Origin: Cinnamomum chago
Taxonomy: Eukaryota > Streptophyta > Magnoliopsida > Laurales > Lauraceae
Direction: 5' to 3'
Assembly (NCBI GenBank): GCA_038049695.1
Contig: CP142453.1
Span: 114,716,001-114,780,000, forward strand
Length of the DNA: 64,000 bases
Shown: piece by piece, positions 48,022 to 59,500 of the stretch
Layout of the letters: each line of letters starts with the position of its first letter
Position numbering within the stretch: the stretch's first letter is position 1
Position numbers and translations under genes: made by a program
Notes under the pieces: generated by a model
Databases searched by the model: none
The model's input: only the letters and a program-made list of their open reading frames with translations
Told to the model about the DNA's origin: nothing

Positions 48022-49175
48022 TCAATCGTTCAGCCTTGAGTGCTGAAACAAGCCTAGTATCATATCTCTTCCTGACTCCCTCAAATAGTACACTGGCATT
48101 AGCTTCTCAACCCTGAAGGTGATGGTTTTGCGGAAACAGTCTAAACAAGCCCTATACTTCGCAAGCCAATCCATGCCAAAGATCACATCTAAATCATTCA
48201 TGGTTAGTACAACCAAATCTGCTGGCATGGATACCTCTTCAATCCTGACAGTGCACTGAGGTAGATACAACTCGCATACTACGTGTCTCCCCAAAGGAGT
48301 AGACACTGCGAAATCATAGGCTAATTGCATAATCCGGTTTTGCATATCACAAGCAAATGCAGGTACAACAAATGAATGCGTAGAACCGGAATCAAATAAT
48401 GCAATAGCAGGTCTATCATCAACAAAATCATACCTTCAACTACAATGGCTGCAATATCAGCCTGTTTTCCGTTGACGGCACAAGCCATCCCAGCCATCTG
48501 TGGTCTCTCAGCCTGCTGCTGCTGTCTGGGCTGCTGTGGTCTAGGAGGAGGAGCTGGCAATGCCAATCTCTGTGGAGGAGCAGGAAGTGCTGCTTGCCCT
48601 GGAGCAGGACGTTGACAAGGAGGTCTGTCATCTCTCCTAGCTCGTGGACAAAATGTCATTCTGTGTTCCAAAGAACCACAGACTAAGCAAGCTCCGGTCG
48701 TCCTCCAACATACCTCAGTCCTGTGAAATTTCCCACAAGTAGCACAGACTGATCTGTTCTCTCTCCTCTCATTCCTATCAGGTCTAGGAATGAATCTGTG
48801 TCTCTGCCTCTTGGGCCGAGATGGTCCTCCCTGGAACTCCGTGACTCCTCTCTTACGGAACCGCTCAAAGATAGCATGAGGATCCCTATCATTATATTGT
48901 AATACCACTTGTGTCTTAATATGCGGCTGCTGGACTGGTATTACGGGTGGAGATTGCATCTGAGCCTGCATCTGGCTCTGCACTTACAACATTGCAGCCA
49001 TTTGGGCTTGTATACCCATCTAAGCTTCATGGCTGCGGGCTAACTGCTCATTATTGCGGGCTAACTGCTCTAGAATAGCAGTAAAGCGCGCATCACTATC
49101 AGAAGTAGGAGGGGAAGGTGGGACAATCTCTACGAAATCATCCTGTCCTGATCCCGATCCCGATCCAGATGCCAT
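48022..49175 (-). pseudogene. Gypsy retrotransposon gag-protease remnant
   Basis: Read on the minus strand: an N-terminal gag start (MASGSGSGSGQDDFVEI at 49175, stop at 49020), a second stop near 48984, then frame to about 48420 with VLQYNDRDPHAIFERFRKRG, a basic stretch and a double CCHC-like knuckle (CATCGKFHRTEVC, CLVCGSLEHRMTFC). A frameshift near 48425 precedes the aspartic protease word DSGSTHSF and the body ending VIFGMDWLAKYRACLDC. The capsid core expected after GVTEFQGG is absent, so gag carries an internal deletion. Reverse transcriptase, RNase H, integrase and the 3' LTR are missing. The family is a chromovirus/Tekay-like Gypsy by protease style. It is inactive. Confidence 0.85.
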
Positions 49176-49344
49176 ACTGTAAACAATAAGGAAGGTAAGA
49201 ATCATCTCTACACTTCCATCTCATTGATTTCACAAAGCCGTAAACACAAATCCACAGTTAGATTTGTTCGAAACACACACTTCTCACTTCGCTCCTAGCT
49301 TTACTAAGGATTTTCAAATTTTATTACCCTAGTCTTTTACCTAG

Positions 49345-49356
49345 GCTCTGATACCA
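49345..49356 (-). other. Primer-binding site of the Gypsy element
   Basis: On the minus strand the 12-base word tggtatcagagc, complementary to the 3' end of initiator-Met tRNA, lies 11 bases inside the LTR end at 49368. It fixes the orientation of the element as minus and identifies the adjacent long sequence as its 5' LTR. Confidence 0.85.
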
Positions 49357-49367
49357 TACAATAAGTA

Positions 49368-51904
49368 TGTCACGACCCGGACCTGTGATCAGAGTCATTA
49401 GGGTTAACCCCCGGGTCGCGATGCTCATACTTACTCCCGTAAACCCGAATTAACCGAAGTTAATACGAATCTACAAAGGATCTTGCATACGTACCTGTCA
49501 ATGTACAGTGCGGAATATACAAATAATATACATTGACAACCATTTAATCAAAACGAATCAAATACTTTACTTTGAACAGTAAAGTTACTTTACATCATTT
49601 CAATTCTATTATAATCAATCACTGCATATTCAAAATACAATGCAAGGGACATCATTTACAATATCTACAATACCAAAACGAATATATTAAAAAGTTTATA
49701 AAAAGTTCCCAAAAGGTTCTATGTTATCCTCTCTCAGATCACGTCCATTCGCCTAAATCTCCTGGAGGTGTAGAATGGGCCTCCACCGCTGGCGGGACGG
49801 TCTCGGAGGGACCGGCACGGGCAACTGAGCCTGTAATATCATCAGTAATACCGTGAACACGACGGTTCAACAAGGTATACATACATTTATGACAATTCAC
49901 AATTCCTAGCAATTCACTGTTTAACAGTGCTAAACAATCCATAATAAAGACTATTAATACTGTCAATAATACTGGCAACTACACTAGCATGAGTTTCAAC
50001 TCTATTCAGTTCTTCCTAAAAGGAAGCATTTCATACTCACTTATTCATTATGTTCAATATTTATTAATGGCTTTTCAGTGTATGACTTTTCAGTCAATGA
50101 CCTTTCGGTCCAGTGTTCTGACTTTTCATTTCATCTTTATTCAATTACTTACGTAAACCAATTCCATTTAGTTCTTCCAAACGGAAGCATTTCATGTTCA
50201 TTCAATTACTTTCATACAGCATTGATTAGGACTCGTCAGTCCTTTGACCTTTCGGTCCAATACGGTGAGATCTCCCAGTGTCTTGATCAGAGATCACTGG
50301 TGTCCCAGGAGCTCCGGACGCTCCCAATCCCCTCTACTGCAGTAGGAATAGTCATTTCAGTTACTTTTCGTAACTGTTCATTCATCCATTAATTCATTTC
50401 AATTCAATAATGAGTTCGGAAACCACTAGGTAGTGTCAGACCTGTTAATAATTCCTATTCATCTCATTCTAATCCTAAACTAACCATTTAACCAACCACT
50501 AAGTGTAACTTTGATTATTAATGCAAAGATTACTATAGATGACATTACGTATATGATTATGCATTAGGATAACCCTAGTTAACACTTATGGAGGTATATC
50601 ACTAATATTAGTCATACTTCACTCACGACTCATCTTAACTATACGAGAAGTATTTATGACCTCATAAGCGATCCTAGTTCTAGTAGAATCCAAAACTTAC
50701 TAACGGTCCTCGCGATTGGCCAAACTTTTTCCTTACTATGAATAATCTGGTCAATCTCTAAGCTTAAACTCTTAATCCCGGCATTTCGGACACTAAAATA
50801 CACTTTCCAAAGAAGTTTCAGTGATCCGGGTCGGCCTGGGTCCGGGTCAACCTGGAGTTATAAAGAATAACTCGGTGAACAGTAATTTGGTCAGGCCATT
50901 TCGGGCCTGACCCTGTGTTCCCGGTCGACCGGGCCCTGCTGGCCGGTCGACCGGCGACACTGCAGAAACAGAACCGAAGTTCTGTTCTGCAGTGCAGTGC
51001 ATGGGTTTTTCACCCATTCCTTTTTCCCTTCTTTTTGAACCTGATTGACACTAAAATTATAAACTTAACAAACTAACCCAAGACTAATAATCTAATTAAT
51101 CTAACCCTACTTAACATCATTCATTACATTAATTACACAACCTAATTAAGGTTCAAAATCCATAAATCACCCATAATAGCTGAATCATTATTTCTTCTCC
51201 ATTAAACTCCATACAAACTCCTTCATAAGCATAAACATATGTATCACTTGCCTTAAATAAAGCTTGAACTCCTTGCTTAGCTTGGATTTGAATAGAATCC
51301 TTCACTTGAAGCTTGATTTCCAAGAAGAACTCCAAGAAGATGAAGAAGAGGAAGATGATGGCTGCCCCTTCACTTAATTCACCTCAAACACCCTCAAGGA
51401 TGAAGAAGAAACGAAAGAAAGAAGAAGAAAAATGGAGAAACGGCTGTTGCCTAGGGTTGAATAAAGATGAATCAACTCATTTGCTTATATAAACTTTCAA
51501 ATTGCATTTCACCCCCCATTCACTCTGTCATTTACATTTTGAGTCAATTCAAGGTCCCTTTGATCCGATATTCGTCGAATCAATTAAAGCCTTTTATGCA
51601 ATTTGTAGTACTCGTAAAGATACACATGCGAGTATCCATACTTTCTGAATCCGACAAAATACATACAATTCCGTATTTATACACAATTCTTTCATTTGCT
51701 TGTTGAAGCTCCATTTCGATTCAATTTAGTTCTTAATCTTGTTCAACACTTCATTAACACTTCATTAAGCCTAAATTACTCACATTAGGCTAATTCAACT
51801 TCATTTGGCGATAAATCACCATTAAACCATTTAAAACCGGCTTAATTAGCCTTAAGCTCAATTAATTAGAGTTAATTGCGATTAACTCGGGACGGAGCCT
51901 AACA
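49368..51904 (-). mobile_element. Long 5' LTR of the Gypsy element
   Basis: Read on the minus strand it begins TGTTAGGCTCCGTCCCG (51904) and ends GGGTCGTGACA (49368), 2,537 bp with TG...CA ends and a primer-binding site just inside. At its outer end PPR sequence resumes. It contains three consecutive inverted repeats at 50891-50994. No second LTR exists in the window, so divergence dating is not possible from this copy. Short open frames inside (49572-50392, 51467-51706) have no recognisable product. Confidence 0.75.
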
Positions 51905-52678
51905 CCGGTTCAGGAGGGCCGTCATCATTTTCAAAACATGTATGAAAGATATGGAATCATACCACAATCAGAGCATTATGGGTTTATGGTTGATCTTTTT
52001 AGTAGAGCAGGGATGCCGGAGGAAGCTGAAAGGTTGATCCAAGACATGCCCATGGAGCCCAATGGTGCAATTTGGGGGGCTTTGCTCGGTGCATGCAGAG
52101 TCTATAACAATGTCGAGCTGGGGATGAAAGCAGCGAAATACCTTCTTGATCTTGAACCAGAAAATGACTGTGTTTAGGTTCTCTTGTCAAACATCTTCGC
52201 CAGTAACAAGCAGTGGGAACAAGTGAGAAGAGTGAGGGATTTGATGCATGAAAGAAGCATCCGAAAAACGCCTGGTTGCAGTTCAATTGTGGTGGATGGG
52301 GTTGCCCATGAGTTTCTTGTAGGAGATCGGTCTCACCCGGAATCAGAAAACATTTACCTGATGCTGAATCATGTAAACCAAAGGTTGAGATTGGCGGGTT
52401 ACATTGCTGATGCATCACCAGTGTTACTAAATATCGATGAGGAAGACAAGGAAGACTCCATCTCACAGCATAGTGAGAAGTTAGCCATGTGCTATGGGCT
52501 GATGAGGACAAGGCCAGGGGACAGCATTCTCATATTGAAGAACCTTAGAATATGTGGGAACTGTCACTCTGCAATAAAATACATTTCAGAGATTTTCGAA
52601 CGAGAGATAATTGTCAGGGACAGAAGCCGATTCCACCATTTCAGAGATGGTGTCTGTTCTTGTGGAGATTATTGGTAA
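51905..52678 (+). pseudogene. 3' part of the duplicated PPR gene, nonsense-mutated
   Basis: Matches the intact gene from about 27655 to 28430, through the E motifs and the complete DYW domain including HSE, CGNC and the terminal DYW. A TAG at 52175-52177 replaces a Tyr codon (word DGVYVLL in the intact gene), separating two open stretches. With no start, no N-terminal repeats and a retrotransposon in front, it is a pseudogene. The 3' flank remains closely similar to that of the source copy. Confidence 0.93.
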
Positions 52679-53528
52679 GGTGGTCAAAACTTCAAATGAT
52701 CTTACATGTAATCTTGTAAGGATTAACAGACTTGCAGATTTCGCAACAGGCACTGTGCCCTATATAGAAATTGTTCTAAATTATCATCTCCTACAACCCA
52801 CTGGTGAGTGGTGAGAAAGGTTGTCCAATGTTTATCAATCATTCACTTACAAATTTTCTGGAACTTTCCAAAAAAAAATAGGGAGTAGATAAAGCAAAAA
52901 TTAAATGGAGTTTCACTATTACTTGAACAAAAGATATGATACTGGGCCAAATTTATTAAATCTATTGATCATAGCAAATGAAAAAGATGTAAAAGCAAAA
53001 AGAAAGGGGAAAGGCTTTGATACATTTTGATACAAAATATACTTCCACGAATATTGCACCGATTCATTACAAGTGATGGTCAAACATTCAAGGACATTCA
53101 AGGTGATTAACAGCTTCATTTTTCTCCGTGAAGCATCTAAATTCTTAAACAGTTCAAAATAAAAACAGGAGGCTAAATTGTACAAAACAGTTTCGCTTAT
53201 TGCAAGATTCATTGCAATTGATGGTGAAATATTCAATGTGATTAACAGCTTCATTTATTTCTTTGTGAAGCACCTTAAACAGGTCAAAATAAAAATAAAA
53301 ACAGGAGGCTAAATTGTACGAGAATGAAAGCAGTTTTCATTTATTTAAGCAATGATTGTCCCCAGAAAACTAGCAGGGAGGTATTCATATTCTTACATAC
53401 ATCCCTGGTGCATGTACATGCCAAACACTATGAAACTATACCCACATAGAACCAAGGTGTCTGTATAAATAATTAAGCTATAAACATGTGAATTTTAAGG
53501 TCCTCATCTTTTTGACAAAACTCGTGAC

Positions 53529-56500
53529 TCAAAGCTTTGACATAATAGAGATAGTAGACTTGTATCGACCAGGAAGCTTTAGATCCACCCATCCTTCACC
53601 ATCAATCTTGGAGAAATAGCGATCCACCATCTCATCGCTGATCAGCTCCAGCTTTGAAGGCTCCCACTGCAAAATCAACAACAGTAAGTTGCATTGTAAA
53701 TCAAAGGTAAAGGCTTTATTCCATATACTAGAAATTATACCGACTCATTGGACCAGAAAGAGGGAAAGAAGAAAGAAAGGCTTGGCTCTTCAACCTTAGG
53801 GTTTTTGTCTTTGTCGATTAGCATCGCCCTGCAACCCTGCATTTCAAGGCTGGCTTTTAGAAAATTCAGGATAAATAAGAGGGCATGGGAGCAGTAATTA
53901 ATTGTCATATTCTCCACAGACCTCGTAGAAATCATTGCTGACGTCTCGTTTCATGGCATGGCAACACATTCTGTAGTCTCTAATAAAGCACTGCTCAATT
54001 GTCTGCAGCCTGCCTTCTCTAAACTAAAATTGCATGGCGAGAAGTAATTCAAAATAAGTACAAAGCTTAACTATTTAGCAAGAAATTGTTGATTTCAGAT
54101 ACTGTATTGTTCTTTTTAAGTACAAGATATATGTAATTGAACCAGATAAAGTGGACATCTAAATATAACTAATACTTTGCTTTATTTAATATTCAACCTC
54201 AAGACTATGCTGTAAATTAGCATGCTTCAGCAAACTAGCCCAGTCTTCAAATTCATATATTTCCACGTAAACATTCGATCTAAGGACTATGCTGCATATT
54301 AGCATGCTTCAGCAAACTCAGCCTAGGCTTAAGACTTAGATACATTCAGTATTTTACTTTTATTCAGGTTTTAGTCAAGTTTATCTTGCTTTTTTTTTTT
54401 GGTGGGGTGTATCTTTTTACTCTTGTATTGCAATTTTATTTTCCTGCACAGATTCCATTATCTTCTGAAAGGCAATCCATATCATTCCAGGAGGCATTGG
54501 GTCTTTTCCAAGAAAGTTAGTAAAACCCTAGGGTAGAAATACAAGAAAAAGAAGAGAGAAGAAGAATGATAGGATTGTGACTTAAATGTTAGTGATTTCT
54601 CGAAGAAAAAATGCCCTTGACCTATTGAAAGAAACAAGATGTCTTGGGTCAAAGCCTGTAGATTCACCAATGAAAGCTAACCATCAACTTCACAGTTTGA
54701 ATGGCGAACCACTAGAGGATGTGGGCAGAAATCAAAGATTAGTTAGTAGATTAACAATCTCATGATTACTATACCAAATATTACCTATGTTGTAAGTCTC
54801 AATTTATGAATTCTCCCATTGCACCTCATTTAGTTTTCATATACAAAATGATGACATACTCCAATTCTTCTCCAAGAAAAGGGTTATTGTATTCTAAGCA
54901 TTGTTACCTGGATATTGAAGTTTTTATAGATGCAGATCAGGCAGGTTGCCAGAATGATTGAAGATCTACTTCAAGCTACCTCACAATTGTAGGTGAATAT
55001 ATTAGTTACATGGAAGGGTAAAAAACATGTAGTGGCTCGCTATCATGCAGTGACGTGAGAAATGTGAGGTCTCAAAGATTAAATTGTTGCTAGCTAGCTG
55101 GAATTGACATAAAGATTCTAATTGATTATATGGAGATAACCAATGAGAACCTAGTTTATCATGAGAAAAATATATCGAGGCTGAATGCCACTTTATCAGG
55201 GAGGTGATGGCTAATATAACAAGTCCTATGTTTGTCAGATCAGAACTTCAGTTAGTCGATGTGCTTCCTAAGGCACTAGGTAAAAAGTAGACTTCCACGA
55301 TCTTCTCAGCAAGCTTAGCCTGATAGATTTCTCTGTCCGCTTTAGGGGGAGTAGAAAAAAGTCACCTCTTGATTTGATTCATTTTACTGTTATAAGAGTA
55401 GGGATGTTTATGTAATGCCTTTACATTCTCTTAATAGAAGTGTATAAGGGGTTGTTGTACACATAAATTGGAGAATTTCTCTTATACACTCATTGTCTCT
55501 CTCCCTCTCTTTTATCTTGTTCATCCATTTTCTCCTTTCTTTTTTTTGGTGCCATATCTCGAACCCATGACCTAATGGGGTTAACCAAAGGTTTAAACCA
55601 TCAAGGCAAGGTAGCCACTTTCTCCTATCTATCTATCCCTTTTTTCTTCTATATTGACCAACAAGCACCTAAAAAATGAGAGAAGAACTCTTTATACTAA
55701 AAGTTTTTATTTTTCTTTCCAGGAGGAAATCAGGATCATCATTGTCAACTTTAGCTTATTTTGGCAACTTTCCAAAACCCATCAAAATAGAATTAATCAT
55801 TACTCATCTGTACATGTGAATATAGTGTATTGAATTCATACAGATCTGAGAGTAAGTTTAAGACCAATCGGAGATGCCTTCTTCAATGATTGAATTGTTT
55901 CAGTGATCCACTCATCAGCTCCATCTACAGCCTCTTGCTCCTACAATAATTGGACACAAGATTCCACTTGCATAACTTATTCACACTGTAACTATAGTAC
56001 TAGAAAAATAAAGAGAACAAGGATGTCAAATGCAGCCAAAAGAGTTCAAAATAACACTACAGAGTTTAACTTCCAGAAATTGTTTTATATCCACTTAATT
56101 AGACTCAGTGCAGAAAATTACAAGGGAAGATAAGATTTCTTCGACTGTTCTTTTGGAGAAGCACCTGTTGATGATATCCAATCTGCAACCACACAAAAAC
56201 ATCAGCATGAATCACTGGACGAATTAGATATAGAGTAGGGTGGCACCATAGGTAAAAAATAGAGTGATGGTGGTCTGAAACTCAAATCAACCACGTCTCC
56301 AGCAATCTACTTTTTGCAGTTTGGAGAAAGTTGTTTTCTGGTAAGGGACATTGGCAGCAAAGTCGAGATCTATACCAACATCATACTTGTGTATCTACTT
56401 CTCTGGCAGAGAACCCAACATCACCATTTTCTTTCCCCACAATCATAGCTTGGTGGCAGGGACATCCTCTCCCATGGGGAGTAGCAAGTTTGAGCCCTGC

Positions 56501-59500
56501 TTAACCCCATTGGAAGTCAATCGTGCCAGCCAGTGTGGTGGTCTACCAATAAAGGGAGAGCCAATTGTATACATGCTACTGATAAAATAATGCTTCAACA
56601 GAGAGACCAATGGCAAGTTCAACACTTGGAGGCTGCATCTTCCAATGGTATCACTGGACCATTTTTATGTATGCAAATATCTTAGCCCCTTGATAAGTTA
56701 TAGTTACTCCCTTTTAGCAATATTTCATTGATATAGTTACTCCCTTTTAGCAATATTTCTTTCTGCATTACAAAGGAATCTAGCAGAAAAAATAATGCTT
56801 TATCATGACATCTAGGAATTAAGAATTAATTAATTCCAGTCGGAAGAACACTCAAGATTGGTCCCCTGCAACACATTGCACTGTTCATTTTAGAATCTTG
56901 TAATATTTATATCTCTACATTTAGATCAAAATCAGGATGACAATTGAATAGATTGCAAAATGCTGTAATATTAGGCATGCCCAAAAGTGCTGTAATATCA
57001 GCCCTTGATAACTTTGGCTGGAAACTAATGATAAAAAACCCACACAAACAATACGACTGAAAACAAACTTACTTGTGATGAGCACTTGTTTCCTTCAAAG
57101 GAACTTCTTGTGAGTATCTGTCAATAATTGCACAAACAACAGCTGGATCCACAGTATCTACCTCAACCAGTGCTTCCTCCAGCAAAGGCAATCTCTGTTA
57201 CTGATAAGCACCAAATTACAAACACATGCAAAATATTTTTTGGAGCAATGTAAATTACTGAAATGGAAAGCTACTATTAAATGTGAAATCATATCATCTT
57301 AGATCTTAGACACATGCTTCATGTGAGTGCAGGGAAATGATGCAGCCCGACAGAAGACTAGGGCCCGCAGGCCCCCTGATGGACCATCTGATAGGGTCCA
57401 CATGATCTCTGATTGAATCAGAGATCCCTATCCTATCTAAATTAGTAATATTAATTAGTTGTTTAATAGGAACTGTTTTCTAAATTCTATTTAGGGTAGG
57501 ATTAGGTAACTTCCTATTGTTAGTATTTCGATTAGTTTAGAAACAGGGTGCTCTATATATACATAAGAGACCTATTGTTTTTATCATGCTTATTCAATCA
57601 ATAAAACTATCGTGAGTAATTCTTTTCTGGAGTGTTATGGCTTGTTTGGTGCCCTAGGGCTGGAATCCTTTGGATTCGGTCAATCTCGTCACCGAGATTG
57701 GTCTACACTTTCGATCGAGGTTCTAGGGCTGCGCCAAGAGTGGAACCCACAATTCAGCCCACTTAATGAAAATATGAGCCACTCAAATGGATTTCCCACC
57801 TTATTAATGGGATTTCCTCAAATTTTAATTAAAACAATCTTAGGTGTTATAAAATGCTAAATTTAATGATGTTAATGTCACTCGTATATGCATTTGCATA
57901 GGATTGATAATTAAAAAGTAAATTACATCTAAATGATGAAGTATCAAACCCATGTTATGACGTTCAAGAAAATTAGTTAGTTAGATTTTTTTTTTGTAAT
58001 TATAATAACGTGCTTACAAGTAAATTTACTAAAACCATGCAATTTGCAATTCTTCCCTAGTTTTCTTGGCCCATTATTGAATGTTGTTGGATGTGGAAAG
58101 CAATACAAGTTCATCATTTTCAGCATTCTTGGGGATAATTTAATAACTAGTTTCTGAGTTAAATTGGATTGAATATATGATTTTACATTTTTAATATCAT
58201 GTTAACTAATTAATTTCTGTTAAGTTTTTTATATCATTCTTTTCATCAGCAAAAAAATCTAGAAGATTTAACCGGAAAAAACACTTAATGCGCATGTGTT
58301 ACACAATCAAACACTTTAGCCAGTGGTGCACCAATTAGAGCAATTGGGGTTAATTTCCTTTTTCTTTTCTTTTTTTACCTATTTGGCACATCGTTGGCGC
58401 TGACCTTATTTACACTGAATAAGGTCGACGATGACCTTAGCAATGTAAAATAAGGTCATCATCGACGCAGGTTTCCTAATTTTTCAACCAAAAGTTGTTA
58501 CTTTTCCATGCATCCTCAGGTATTTTTAGTGCTACAGTGTCAGTGATGACCTTAGCTAGAGATGTCAAATGGGCAGGGCCGGGCCGAACACGCTAGTCAA
58601 CGGGCCGTGGCACGGCACGGCCCGAGACACGGGCCGTGCTGGGCCAAGGTCCCTGGGCCCGTTGGCCCGCCAGCCCACTGGGCTGGGAGCTCCAGCCCGC
58701 TGGGCACGCTGGGATCAGCCCGCTGGGCACGCCAGGCCCGCCAGCCAGCCCAACAGAAAAAATAAAATAAAAAAGAAAGAAAGGAAGAAAGAAAGAAAAA
58801 AAATAAAGAAAGAAAGAAAGAAAAAAAAAAACAAAGAATGAAAGAATGAAAGCAAGAAAAAAGAAAGAAAGAAAGAAAAAAAACAAAGAAAGAATGAAAG
58901 AAACAAAGAGAAAAAAACAAAGAAAGAATGAAAGAAAGAAAAAAAAAAGAATGAAAGAAAGAATGAAAGAAAGAAAAAAAAACAAAGAAAGAAATAATGA
59001 AAGAAAGAAAAAAAAAAGAAAGAAAGAAAGAATGAAAGAAAGAAAGAAAAAAAACAAAGAAAGAAAGAAAGAAAGAATGAAAGAAAGAAAAGAAAGAAAG
59101 AAAGAAAGAATGAATGAATGAAAGAAAGAAAAAAAAAAAAAAAAAAAAAAAACAGCCCAGCCCAGCAGGCCCGCCTGGGCCGGCCCGGTCCAGCCCGCCC
59201 CATGGCGGGCCGTGCCAGTGGGCCGTGCCGTGCCAGGGGTTTTCCCTGGCGGGCCGTGCCAGCCCGGCCCGTGGCACGGGTGGGCCGGAGTTGGGCCGGC
59301 ACGGCCCGTTTGACATCTCTAACCTTAGCATTGTAAAATAAGGTCACCACCGACACATGTTTCCTTTTTTTTTTTATAGCAAAAGTTGTAACTTTTCCAG
59401 GCAACATCTTCAATGAAACCATTACAGGGTCGGTGATGACCTTAACAGTGTAAAATAAGGTCATCACCGACGCAGGTTTCCTAATTTTTCAACCAAAAGT

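Noticed and set aside
49368..51904. Possible independent genes within the long LTR (for example 50078-50392)
   Set aside because: Bounded by TG...CA and a primer-binding site; the frames lack recognisable domains.
58593..59467. Long minus-strand open frames (154-250 codons) rich in Phe, Leu and Ser, and plus-strand Lys/Glu-rich frames
   Set aside because: They read the A/G-only tract of a transposon core, where stop codons are scarce; no domain and no codon structure.
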